Assembly: GCA_965602945.1 (NCBI GenBank) | Contig: CBFDBC010000032.1 | Span: 1 to 22,382 of the forward strand | Reading direction: 5' to 3' | From: JAUXEH01 sp965602945 | Lineage (GTDB): Bacteria > Acidobacteriota > Aminicenantia > Aminicenantales > Aminicenantaceae | DNA: 22,382 bases | Shown here: in pieces, positions 7,150 to 15,065 of the stretch | Layout: each line of letters opens with the position of its first letter | Position numbering within the stretch: position 1 is the first letter of the stretch | The notes under the pieces: generated by a model | Seen by the model: only the letters and a program-made list of their open reading frames with translations | What the model was told of the DNA's origin: nothing | The model's database searches: none | Program-made: the position numbers and the translations under genes

Positions 7150-10061
7150 GCGGCACCAAGCGCTTGTCACCCAAGCCGACTCCGTCCCGCTATCCCATCG
7201 TCAAACCGTACCGGATCCTCCGCAGCGATCGCTGCATCAACTGCGGCACCTGCATCGAAGCCTGCATCTACGACTGTCACTGCCGGTCGGAGGAGGACGC
7301 CCGCATCCTGGCCGATCCGTTGGACAACTGCTGCCGGAACTGCTTCGCCTGCATCAAGCGCTGTCCCCGGGAGGCGCTGAGCATGCACCTGAACGAGGAG
7401 TTTGAGGCCCTGGGGGACGGGACCTACACGCCGGAGCGTATCCGCTGCATCCTGGAACAGGCGGAGCAGGGCAAGATCCCGGTCAGCGGGGCCGGGTACG
7501 GGGGTCCTTTCGCCGGGGACTACTACGACAACATGTGGACGGACATGTCCGAGATCGTGCGCCCGACGCGTGACGGGATACATGGCCGGGAGCACATCTC
7601 GACCACGGTCGCTCTGGGGCGGATGATCAGTGACCTGGGCGGCATGGTCTTCGACGAAGGCGGCAGCCTCAAGTCTCAGATCCCCCTCAACCGGGAGATC
7701 CCCGTTCCGGTCATGTTCGGGCTCATGCCGTCCATGCTCGAGCAGACCGCCCTGGCTTCCCTGGCGTTGGCCGCCAGCAAGCTCACGACATATCTGACCG
7801 TCCCCGTGATAAACGTCACCGAGGCACTGAAGGACTACTACAGCCATCTCCTGATCCGTTTGAGCCCTGAGGACCTGGAGCGAAACAGGGACATCATAGA
7901 GTGGGCGACGATCATCGAGTTCGACTCACATGACGATCCCATCGCAGCGATCGCCCGCGCACGGGCGATCAATTCCAACGTGCTCTCCATCATCCATGTT
8001 TCGGCCTCCAAAGGTGCAGATAAAGAGATCCTCGAACTGGCCGGCAGGGGCGCTGAGACGATCCATCTGAGTGCGGACATCCACGGGCAGGGGGAGGGCG
8101 GCGTCACGCTGCTCGATTCCCTCCGCGCAGCCCACAGGCTGTTGGTGGAAGAAGGGCTGCGGGACAGGGTCACGATCGTGGCCTCGGGGGGCATAGCAGC
8201 GGCTGAGCATGTCCCCAAAACGATCATCCTGGGTGCGGACGCAGTGGTGGTGGATGTGCCCCTGTTGATCGCCATGGATGTCGTGAAGTGGGCTCCGGGT
8301 GACAACGGCCGCCGAATCCCGGCTCCCAAGGGGATCGAAGAGCTCGATCCTCGCTGGGGGGCTTCCCGGATCATCAACCTCATGCTAGCTTGGCGGGACC
8401 AGCTGCTTGAGGTCCTGGGCGCCATGGGTCTCCGTGATGTGCGGAGGCTTCGGGGAGAAACCGGACGGGCGATCTTTGCGGATCAGGAGCTCAGGAGCTT
8501 TCTCGCACGCCTCCAGAATCCACCCGGCAACGGATCGGCCTCCTCCCGGGAATGCTCAGGGGAAGGGAGGCCCGGGCCGCTGCCGCTTCTTGAGCCCGAG
8601 CGCACGCCGGACAGGTTCGGCGTAAACCACGGAGAATGGCGTGTGACCGTGGACCGCTCCAGCTGCACCGACTGCACGCTCTGTGTTTCGAGCTGCCGGT
8701 ATGCCGCGCATCGCCGGATCGAAGGCAAGCGGAGCCTGGATGAGCCGATCCACAGCCGATGCATAGGCCCGTCGTGCAAGGGAAACGACTGGTGCTGTGT
8801 CCATGTCTGTCCCTGGGACGCCCTGGAGATCGAAAAGGATCCGGTCGAGACGGTCCTGGGCGATCTGCGCTGGACACCCACTCTGCTGCTTGAGACGTAC
8901 CGGATGGCGAGGACCGGCCAAGGGGTTTGCCTGAGCCCCGAGGACCAGATCGGCGCCTCCGGAGGCGGGTTCGACGCCCTGACCCTGGCCGGTTCGATCC
9001 CCGGGATCGAGCCCTCGGAGGGCCCGGTCGATCTGTGCATGCCCTTGAACCGCCGGTCGAAAGGTCCCAGGATCGACCTCTCCCTGCCTATCTACGGCGG
9101 GGGGATGTCCTACGGATCGATCTCCCTGAACGTCATGCTGGGCCGGGCCATGGCTGCCAGGAAGATCGGATCTTTCACCTGCACGGGTGAGGGGGGCTAT
9201 CCGGACGAGCTTATCCCCTATGCGGATTCCATCATAACCCAGATCGCGACGGGACTGTTCGGTGTCCGGGAGGAGACGATCCAGAGGGCCCGCATGGTCG
9301 AGTTCAAGTATGCCCAGGGAGCGAAACCCGGTCTGGGAGGGCACCTGTTGGGCGAGAAAAACACGCCGGAGGTGGCCTCGATGCGCGAGGCCGTCCCCGG
9401 CACGAACCTGTTTTCGCCCTTCCCTTTCCACAGCGTCTATTCGGTGGAGGATCACAAAAAACATGTGGATTGGATACGCTCCATCCATCCCGAGGTGCTG
9501 GTTTCGGTCAAGGTCTCCACACCGGGTGATGTGGACATGGTGGCGGTAGGGAGCTACTATGCCGGCGCGAACGTCATCCATCTGGATGGGGCGTACGGCG
9601 GAACGGGAGCCGCGCCCGACATCGCCAAGAAGAACATCGCCATGCCTATCGAGTACGCGACCGCACAGACACATGAATTCCTGGTCAAGGAGGGGATCCG
9701 GGATGAGGTGGTCCTGGTGGTGAGCGGCGGCATCCGCACGGGGGAAGACATCCTCAAGGCGATCGCCCTGGGCGCGGACGGCGTCGTAGTCGGTACGGCG
9801 GAGCTGGTGGCAATCGATTGCGTACGCTGCGGGAACTGCGAACGGGACCGGGGCTGTCCGATCGGCATCGCGACCACCGATCCGGAACTGGCCCCACAGA
9901 TGACCGCGGATTGGGTCTGCCGCCGGATCTGCAACCTGTACAAGTGCTGGGCCGCCTACATGGAAAGCCGCCTGCGCGGCCTGGGAATGGACAGTGTCCG
10001 GCAGCTCCGGGGACGCTGGGACATCCTGTCGTATGGCGAGGGAAAGACGGACCGGACATGA
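7146..10061 (+). CDS. Glutamate-synthase-type FMN protein with two ferredoxin modules and duplicated FMN barrel
   Basis: This 971-residue protein has a repeated layout. The first unit has ferredoxin motifs (C30-C33-C36-C40 and C63-C66-C69-C73) and a barrel resembling the glutamate-synthase FMN domain (to ~470), which lacks the GGMSYGS segment and the Fe-S cysteines. The second unit has a second ferredoxin module (C507-C510-C513-C517; C539/C544/C550/C555) and a well-conserved FMN barrel with GGGMSYGS (~652), AKPGLGGHL, DGAYGGTGAAP, SGGIRTGEDILKA and a C-terminal cluster motif C892-C895-C898-C904PIGIATTD. In GltB this domain reduces 2-iminoglutarate to glutamate using electrons from an Fe-S cluster. 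The GATase half is supplied by the next gene. I start at ATG 7146 because it overlaps the upstream TGA (ATGA) after a G-rich ribosome binding site; ATG 7119 in the same frame is less likely. Confidence 0.87.
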   Translation: MSGTKRLSPKPTPSRYPIVKPYRILRSDRCINCGTCIEACIYDCHCRSEEDARILADPLDNCCRNCFACIKRCPREALSMHLNEEFEALGDGTYTPERIRCILEQAEQGKIPVSGAGYGGPFAGDYYDNMWTDMSEIVRPTRDGIHGREHISTTVALGRMISDLGGMVFDEGGSLKSQIPLNREIPVPVMFGLMPSMLEQTALASLALAASKLTTYLTVPVINVTEALKDYYSHLLIRLSPEDLERNRDIIEWATIIEFDSHDDPIAAIARARAINSNVLSIIHVSASKGADKEILELAGRGAETIHLSADIHGQGEGGVTLLDSLRAAHRLLVEEGLRDRVTIVASGGIAAAEHVPKTIILGADAVVVDVPLLIAMDVVKWAPGDNGRRIPAPKGIEELDPRWGASRIINLMLAWRDQLLEVLGAMGLRDVRRLRGETGRAIFADQELRSFLARLQNPPGNGSASSRECSGEGRPGPLPLLEPERTPDRFGVNHGEWRVTVDRSSCTDCTLCVSSCRYAAHRRIEGKRSLDEPIHSRCIGPSCKGNDWCCVHVCPWDALEIEKDPVETVLGDLRWTPTLLLETYRMARTGQGVCLSPEDQIGASGGGFDALTLAGSIPGIEPSEGPVDLCMPLNRRSKGPRIDLSLPIYGGGMSYGSISLNVMLGRAMAARKIGSFTCTGEGGYPDELIPYADSIITQIATGLFGVREETIQRARMVEFKYAQGAKPGLGGHLLGEKNTPEVASMREAVPGTNLFSPFPFHSVYSVEDHKKHVDWIRSIHPEVLVSVKVSTPGDVDMVAVGSYYAGANVIHLDGAYGGTGAAPDIAKKNIAMPIEYATAQTHEFLVKEGIRDEVVLVVSGGIRTGEDILKAIALGADGVVVGTAELVAIDCVRCGNCERDRGCPIGIATTDPELAPQMTADWVCRRICNLYKCWAAYMESRLRGLGMDSVRQLRGRWDILSYGEGKTDRT

Positions 10062-12601
10062 GCACGAGCGCGAATGCGGCCATGATCGCTGAGGCGATCC
10101 GGAGGTCACGCCTCGACCGGGTCCGGGGAAGGCCGCTCGAGAAAAAGCGTTCGCTGGAGGGAGGGTGCGGCGTCATCGGTATCATCGGCAGCCATAAACT
10201 CCGGGGCAACTGCATCATCCGGCCCTGCGAGCAGATGCGGAACCGGGGGAACGGGAAAGGCGGCGGAGTGGCCGCCGTAGGGCTTTTCGATGCCTACACG
10301 GACCAATACGCACTCCACATCTCCTACCTGGATGAGAAAGGCAGGGGTCCGGTGGAAAAAGAATTCGTGGAGTCCGTGTTCGAGGTTTCCCACGCGGAGG
10401 AACAGGCCCACATCGACGATTTTCGCGAAACCGGGCTGGAAGTCCAACCACCCCTGGTCTGGCGCTATTTCGTGAGGGTCAAACCGGACAAACTGGAAGC
10501 CTTCGCCGCTGAGAACGGGATCTCGGAGATCCCGGCCGCGGAGGATGAGTTCGTTTTTCAGAACAGCTTCCGCCTGAACGCCGCGCACTACGAAAACCTG
10601 GCATATCCCCGCGCTTTTGTCCTGTCCCACGGGCGGGATCTGATGATCCTGAAAGGGGTCGGGTATGCCGAGGAGATCGCGCGATACTACCGCCTGGAGG
10701 AGATGCGCGCCCATCTCTGGATCGGGCACCAGCGTTATCCCACGCGGGGGCGTGTCTGGCATCCCGGCGGAGCGCATCCGTTTGCAGGACTTCACGAAGC
10801 GCTGGTGCATAACGGGGACTTTGCGAACTACCATGCTGTGTGCGAATACCTGCGGCAGTGGGGCATCGTCCCGCAGTTCATCACCGACACAGAGGTATCC
10901 GTGCTGCTGTTCGATCTCTACTCGCGGGTGCTGGGGTATCCCCTGGAATTCGTGATCGAGGCCCTGGGACCGACGCCTGAAGGGGATTTCGAGCGCCTGT
11001 CCAAACGGCGGCAGAGAATCTACCGGGCGATCCAGTCCGCACACTTGCATGGATCGCCAGACGGACCCTGGTTTTTCATCGTGGCCCGGGCCGAACCCGG
11101 TACGGGCGCTCCCCAGCTCATCGGAATCACCGATGTCTCCATGCTCAGGCCGCAGGTATTCTGCCTGACCGAGGGGGACAAGAGCTACGGCGCCATCGCT
11201 AGCGAAAAACAGGCCCTCGACGCCTTCTTCGAGGAAATCTCCTCCGGGGACGCATCCGTACCTCCCATGGCAGACCGTTACTGGGCCGCACGGGGAGGGA
11301 GCTCCACAGACGGCGGGGCCTTTGTGTTCACGCTGAAAAACGACGGCGGCGGCAAGATCCTCGATGTGCGGGATAAATTCGGAAACACGGTCAGCGGGAA
11401 CAAGAATAAACGTCCGGCAGGGCCCCACACCCCCCCGGAACAGGGATCACTCCCCCGGGCTCCTTTTCGGGGAGCGGGGGAGGAACTGAAGAGGGAGCTC
11501 CAGAGGAGCCGGTATGAGGAATTCAAACAGGGCGCGCTCAAGCTGGCCAGGGAACAGGGGGGAAGAGAAGCTCTTGGGAATCTGACACGGCTCCAGGACC
11601 GGCGCTGGGATCCGGCGGACGGCCGGCGGGCTTTTCAGATCGCCGCGATCGAACAAACCATACAGACCATCCTGGATGCCGTGCCGTCACCGGGGGAAGA
11701 GACCGATACGGGCATGATAAGGCTCGATGCCGGGAGGGATTGGAACCCGGCAGCGCCCACCCCCGGGAGTCAGAGAAACACCCTGGTGATCGATGCCGGG
11801 AGATTCCCCAATGAAGGGCCTGATGCCGTCTCCAGGGTGATCGTAGGTGCGCATTCCAAGGGTTGGAGGGATTTCATCGTCTACCGCTGCCGGGGGGACC
11901 GGTTTATCGGGTGCGGCCTCGGTCCCGATACGAGTGATGTCCGGATCGATGTGTACGGCTCCAGTGGGGACTACCTGGGCAGCGGTATGGATGGGGCCCA
12001 GGTGTATGTCCACGGCGATGCCCAGGACCAGGTGGGACAGATCCTGAAATCCGGGAGGATCGTGGTCTTCGGCCATGTCGGCCAGACTTTCCTCTACGGG
12101 GCCAAAGGGGGAGACGCCTTTGTCATGGGATCCGCAGCCGGACGCCCCCTGATCAACGCGGTCGGCCGGATCCGGGCCATCATCAACGGGACCTGCCTCG
12201 ATTACTGCGCGGAGAGTTTCATGGCCGGAGAACCGACAGGGGGCGGATTCGTGATCATAAACGGATTGGCCTTTGACGAGCGGGGAGAGGTGATCGGACT
12301 GGAGCTGAAATATCCCGGCAACAACCTGTTCTCTCTGGCATCGGGCGGAGCATGCTACCTCAACGATCCCTACCACACCGTGACCGAGAGCCAGCTGAAC
12401 GGGGCGGAGTTCCTGGCTTTCCGCCGCGAAGACTGGGGCACGATCCTCCCCTACCTGCAGGAAAACGGTCGCCTCTTCGGGATCAGCATACGGCACGACC
12501 TACTGATGGTGGACGGGGTACTCAAATGGCCGGAAGAGGTCTTCCGCAAGATCATCGCCAGCCGGGAAACCCATGAGCTGGATTGGACCTCCCTCGACTA
12601 A
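10058..12601 (+). CDS. Class-II glutamine amidotransferase fused to glutamate-synthase GXGXG domain
   Basis: This 847-residue protein starts at an ATG overlapping the previous stop by 4 bp. Residues ~37-430 are a class-II (Ntn) glutamine amidotransferase: nucleophile Cys37 in GGCGVIG, then IGHQRYPTRG, GGAHPF, VHNGDFANY and ITDTE. The Cys is preceded by 36 residues that would have to be removed to expose it. A charged linker (~440-570) leads to the GXGXG right-handed beta-helix of glutamate synthase (~575-760), with repeated glycine turns such as GSGMDG, GHVGQT and GAKGGD. The central and FMN domains that separate these two parts in GltB are missing and are supplied by the preceding gene. The expected role is to release ammonia from glutamine for the FMN subunit. 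Domain assignment is strong; the exact product (glutamate or an N-substituted glutamate) is open. Confidence 0.88.
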   Translation: MSTSANAAMIAEAIRRSRLDRVRGRPLEKKRSLEGGCGVIGIIGSHKLRGNCIIRPCEQMRNRGNGKGGGVAAVGLFDAYTDQYALHISYLDEKGRGPVEKEFVESVFEVSHAEEQAHIDDFRETGLEVQPPLVWRYFVRVKPDKLEAFAAENGISEIPAAEDEFVFQNSFRLNAAHYENLAYPRAFVLSHGRDLMILKGVGYAEEIARYYRLEEMRAHLWIGHQRYPTRGRVWHPGGAHPFAGLHEALVHNGDFANYHAVCEYLRQWGIVPQFITDTEVSVLLFDLYSRVLGYPLEFVIEALGPTPEGDFERLSKRRQRIYRAIQSAHLHGSPDGPWFFIVARAEPGTGAPQLIGITDVSMLRPQVFCLTEGDKSYGAIASEKQALDAFFEEISSGDASVPPMADRYWAARGGSSTDGGAFVFTLKNDGGGKILDVRDKFGNTVSGNKNKRPAGPHTPPEQGSLPRAPFRGAGEELKRELQRSRYEEFKQGALKLAREQGGREALGNLTRLQDRRWDPADGRRAFQIAAIEQTIQTILDAVPSPGEETDTGMIRLDAGRDWNPAAPTPGSQRNTLVIDAGRFPNEGPDAVSRVIVGAHSKGWRDFIVYRCRGDRFIGCGLGPDTSDVRIDVYGSSGDYLGSGMDGAQVYVHGDAQDQVGQILKSGRIVVFGHVGQTFLYGAKGGDAFVMGSAAGRPLINAVGRIRAIINGTCLDYCAESFMAGEPTGGGFVIINGLAFDERGEVIGLELKYPGNNLFSLASGGACYLNDPYHTVTESQLNGAEFLAFRREDWGTILPYLQENGRLFGISIRHDLLMVDGVLKWPEEVFRKIIASRETHELDWTSLD

Positions 12602-12676
12602 ACGCCTTCAAATAGCACGGGAACGGCGCTTAAAACATTTGCTTTGCCCCTACAAAATCCATACAATCAAGAAACC

Positions 12677-13549
12677 GTGAATATCTCCGCGATTTTCGAA
12701 TCCCTGAGGCCAAAACAGTGGCACAAGAACCTCTTCATTTTCGCGCCGCTGATCTTTTCACAGAATGTCTTCGAGTGGCCCCTGCTGCAGAGATCGCTGC
12801 TTGGCTTCCTGGCCTTCTGCCTTCTTTCCGGTGCGGTTTACATTTTCAACGACCTCCACGACATGGAAGAGGACAAGCGCCATCCCCTCAAAGCCCGGCG
12901 GCCCCTGGCCTCCGGAAGACTGAAAAAGACCCATGCCTGGATCGCGTTCATTTTGACAGGCACCGGAAGCCTGGCCCTGTCCTATGCCCTCTCGCCCAGT
13001 TTTTTCGCGGCCGCTCTGGTGTATTTTGTCCTGCAGACGGCGTATTCTCTCGGCCTCAAGCACATCGTCATCCTGGATCTGTTCATCATCGCCGCAGGAT
13101 TCCTGCTGCGGGTCGTGGCAGGCGGGCTGGTGATCGATGTCTCCCTCTCGCCCTGGATCCTGATCTGCATCTTCCTGCTGGCCCTGTTCCTGGCCATGGG
13201 CAAACGGCGGCATGAACTGGTTATGCTGGGAGACGAAGCGCAGGCCCACCGTCCCATCCTGAAAGAATATTCCCCCCTGCTCCTCGATCAAATGATCTCT
13301 GTCGTGACCGCCTCGACCGTGGTCGCGTACTGCCTGTACACCATCTCGGATGAGACGGTGGCCAAGTTCGGGACCACCAACCTGATCTTCACGGCCCCCT
13401 TTGTCATCTACGGGATCTTTCGGTACCTCTACCTCGTCCACCGGAAAAGCCAGGGCGGAAGCCCGGAAGCGCTCATCCTCAAGGACAAACCGCTTTTTAT
13501 AGCCCTGATCCTCTGGATCACGGTTTCCGCCATCATCCTTTACATATGA
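12677..13549 (+). CDS. UbiA-family prenyltransferase (decaprenyl-phosphate phosphoribosyltransferase-like)
   Basis: This integral membrane protein of about 290 residues has eight to nine hydrophobic segments. The opening LRPKQWHKNLFIFAPLIF and the polyprenyl-phosphate/Mg motif NDLHDMEED (58-66), followed by RRPLASG, are characteristic of UbiA-superfamily enzymes. They resemble the branch containing DPPR synthase, which moves phosphoribose onto decaprenyl phosphate. The second motif region, YSLGLKHIVILD then GFLLR, also fits that branch. The frame is open from TTG 12644, but I prefer GTG 12677 because it matches the usual short N-terminus; neither has a strong ribosome binding site. It is followed after 9 bp by the DUF362 gene, so the two are co-transcribed. 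Why a prenyl or lipid-linked sugar enzyme follows a glutamate synthase is unclear. A quinone-type UbiA role is less likely. Confidence 0.82.
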   Translation: MNISAIFESLRPKQWHKNLFIFAPLIFSQNVFEWPLLQRSLLGFLAFCLLSGAVYIFNDLHDMEEDKRHPLKARRPLASGRLKKTHAWIAFILTGTGSLALSYALSPSFFAAALVYFVLQTAYSLGLKHIVILDLFIIAAGFLLRVVAGGLVIDVSLSPWILICIFLLALFLAMGKRRHELVMLGDEAQAHRPILKEYSPLLLDQMISVVTASTVVAYCLYTISDETVAKFGTTNLIFTAPFVIYGIFRYLYLVHRKSQGGSPEALILKDKPLFIALILWITVSAIILYI

Positions 13550-13558
13550 GGGACAACC

Positions 13559-14635
13559 ATGGGTAACGCAAAAGTCGCAGTCCTGAAGACGGCTCCCGAA
13601 TCCGTGGTCGAGGATTACGGGCGCCTGCTGCATCTGGCTGAATACGGCAGATTCATCCCCAAGGACCAGGACACCCTGCTCAAGCTCAACCTGTCCTGGA
13701 CGAAATATTTCCCCGCCTGCTCAAGCCAACCCTGGCAGGTGGAGGGTCTGGTCAAAAACATGATCGCCGACGGGTATCCCCCGGAACGCCTGTTCCCGGT
13801 CGAGAACAAGACCGTGGTAACCGATCCGGTCAAGGGGGCGCGCAACAACAAATGGGCCCCCATCCTCGAACAGAACGGCTTGAAATTCTATCCGCTGCCC
13901 GAGGCCGAGTGGGTCGTCCACGCTTTTAAGGAGCCGCTGCTCAGGCTCAACGAGATCTTCCCAGAGGGGATCGAGATCCCCAAGATGTACTTGGGCCGGA
14001 ACGTGATCCACCTGCCCACCGTCAAGACCCACGGCCACTCCACGACCACGGGTGCGGTCAAGAATGCCTTCGGGGGGCTTCTGAAAGAAGTCCGCCACTA
14101 CGCGCACAAATACATGCATGAGGTGCTCGTGGACCTTATGATCATGCAGAAGGAACTCCACCCCGGGGTTTTTGCCGTCATGGACGGCACGGTTTGCGGC
14201 GACGGGGCAGGCCCACGGACCATGATCCCCAGAGTGAAGAACCTGATCCTGGCCAGCGGAGACTCCGTGGCCGTGGATGCCGTGGCTGCCCGTTTGATGG
14301 GATTCGATCCTATGAGCATCCCCTACATCCGGATGTGTCACGAGCGGGGATTGGGAACAGGCGACCTCCAAGAGATCGAGATCGTGGGCGAGGATATCAC
14401 GGGGATCGATTTCGGTTTCAAGACCACGAAGAGCCTCGTCATCTGGGGCGATCAGCTGCTGCGCCGGGGGCCGCTGAGGTTCCTGGAAAAGCTCCTGCTG
14501 CATTCGCCCCTGGTAGTGTGGGCCCCGCTGGCCAGCAACCTCTATCACGACTTCTTCTGGTATCCCACGATCGGCCGCAAACGCATTAGAGAGTTTTCCC
14601 GTACGGAGTGGGGAAAATTGTGGCAGAAATACTGA
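13559..14635 (+). CDS. DUF362-family protein
   Basis: This 358-residue protein matches the DUF362 family in overall pattern: an opening KVAVLKTAPESVVEDYGRLL, a middle HLPTVKTHGHSTTTGAVKNAFGG segment typical of the family core, and GDSVAVDAVAARLMGFDP near the C-terminal third. Unlike many DUF362 proteins it has no ferredoxin domain; its few cysteines are not in Fe-S spacing. The biochemical role of the family is poorly defined, so I assign none. The ATG is well placed behind GAGGG and only 9 bp after the prenyltransferase stop, which suggests a shared transcript and possibly a shared pathway. The C-terminus has a basic, aromatic-rich tail. It ends 20 bp from the convergent monooxygenase-fold gene with no obvious terminator between them. 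Confidence 0.82.
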   Translation: MGNAKVAVLKTAPESVVEDYGRLLHLAEYGRFIPKDQDTLLKLNLSWTKYFPACSSQPWQVEGLVKNMIADGYPPERLFPVENKTVVTDPVKGARNNKWAPILEQNGLKFYPLPEAEWVVHAFKEPLLRLNEIFPEGIEIPKMYLGRNVIHLPTVKTHGHSTTTGAVKNAFGGLLKEVRHYAHKYMHEVLVDLMIMQKELHPGVFAVMDGTVCGDGAGPRTMIPRVKNLILASGDSVAVDAVAARLMGFDPMSIPYIRMCHERGLGTGDLQEIEIVGEDITGIDFGFKTTKSLVIWGDQLLRRGPLRFLEKLLLHSPLVVWAPLASNLYHDFFWYPTIGRKRIREFSRTEWGKLWQKY

Positions 14636-14655
14636 TCCGACGCGCCTGAAACCTG

Positions 14656-14961
14656 CTAATCCATATTCAGACTCTGCACCAGCACCTCATACCCTTCTTT
14701 ATAAGGCGGATCGCTGAACAGGTCCATGAACTTGATCAGCTGGTCCCGGTAGAGCTGGCTCTCCTCGTTGCACACGGCATCCTCTTCGCTGTCCCAGATG
14801 CTGACACAGATGCTTTTCCCGGCCTTGCGTTCGCTGATGAAATAGGCCGCGCTGAAGCCTTTCTGTGTCTTGAAGGCCGGCACCACGCTCTCCTTGAACA
14901 GACTGGCAGCCTCGTCGATCTTGTCGGCTTCCGTATGGATGATGGTGAAACGCGCAAACAT
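14656..14961 (-). CDS. Antibiotic-biosynthesis-monooxygenase (ABM)-fold small protein
   Basis: This protein of about 101 residues has the ABM/dimeric alpha-beta barrel pattern: an opening beta strand (FARFTIIHTEADKIDEAASLF), a helix, then a central GFSAAYFISERKAGKSICVSIWDSEEDA strand-turn-strand and a late helix. Such proteins are often heme-degrading or quinol oxygenases, or small stress proteins; catalytic residues are not diagnostic here. The upstream GGGAGG sits 8 nt before ATG 14961. A GTG at 14970 in the same frame directly abuts that site and is less likely. The stop codon is TAG. It is convergent with the DUF362 gene and about 100 bp after the creatininase gene on the same strand, so it may be co-transcribed with it. 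Confidence 0.72.
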   Translation of the reverse strand: MFARFTIIHTEADKIDEAASLFKESVVPAFKTQKGFSAAYFISERKAGKSICVSIWDSEEDAVCNEESQLYRDQLIKFMDLFSDPPYKEGYEVLVQSLNMD

Positions 14962-15065
14962 GTCATTCACCTCCCGAAATTGGCATCTATCCCCTCTCTA
15001 CTTAACAGACTAATGATTCAGAGGGCGTGTGTCAAATCCCCTCGGCTCGAACCGGCCTCCTGGAA

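Noticed and set aside
8556..10109. 517-codon minus-strand open frame
   Set aside because: It is antisense to the FMN/Fe-S protein. The translation is low-complexity and shows no recognisable domain or start signal.
10106..11428. 440-codon minus-strand open frame
   Set aside because: It is antisense to the amidotransferase gene, which has all expected motifs. No independent coding evidence.
15027..15060. Sequence resembling a tRNA T-arm/acceptor tail, considered as an attachment site
   Set aside because: The T-stem does not pair properly and no integrase, other tRNA arm or second copy is visible.
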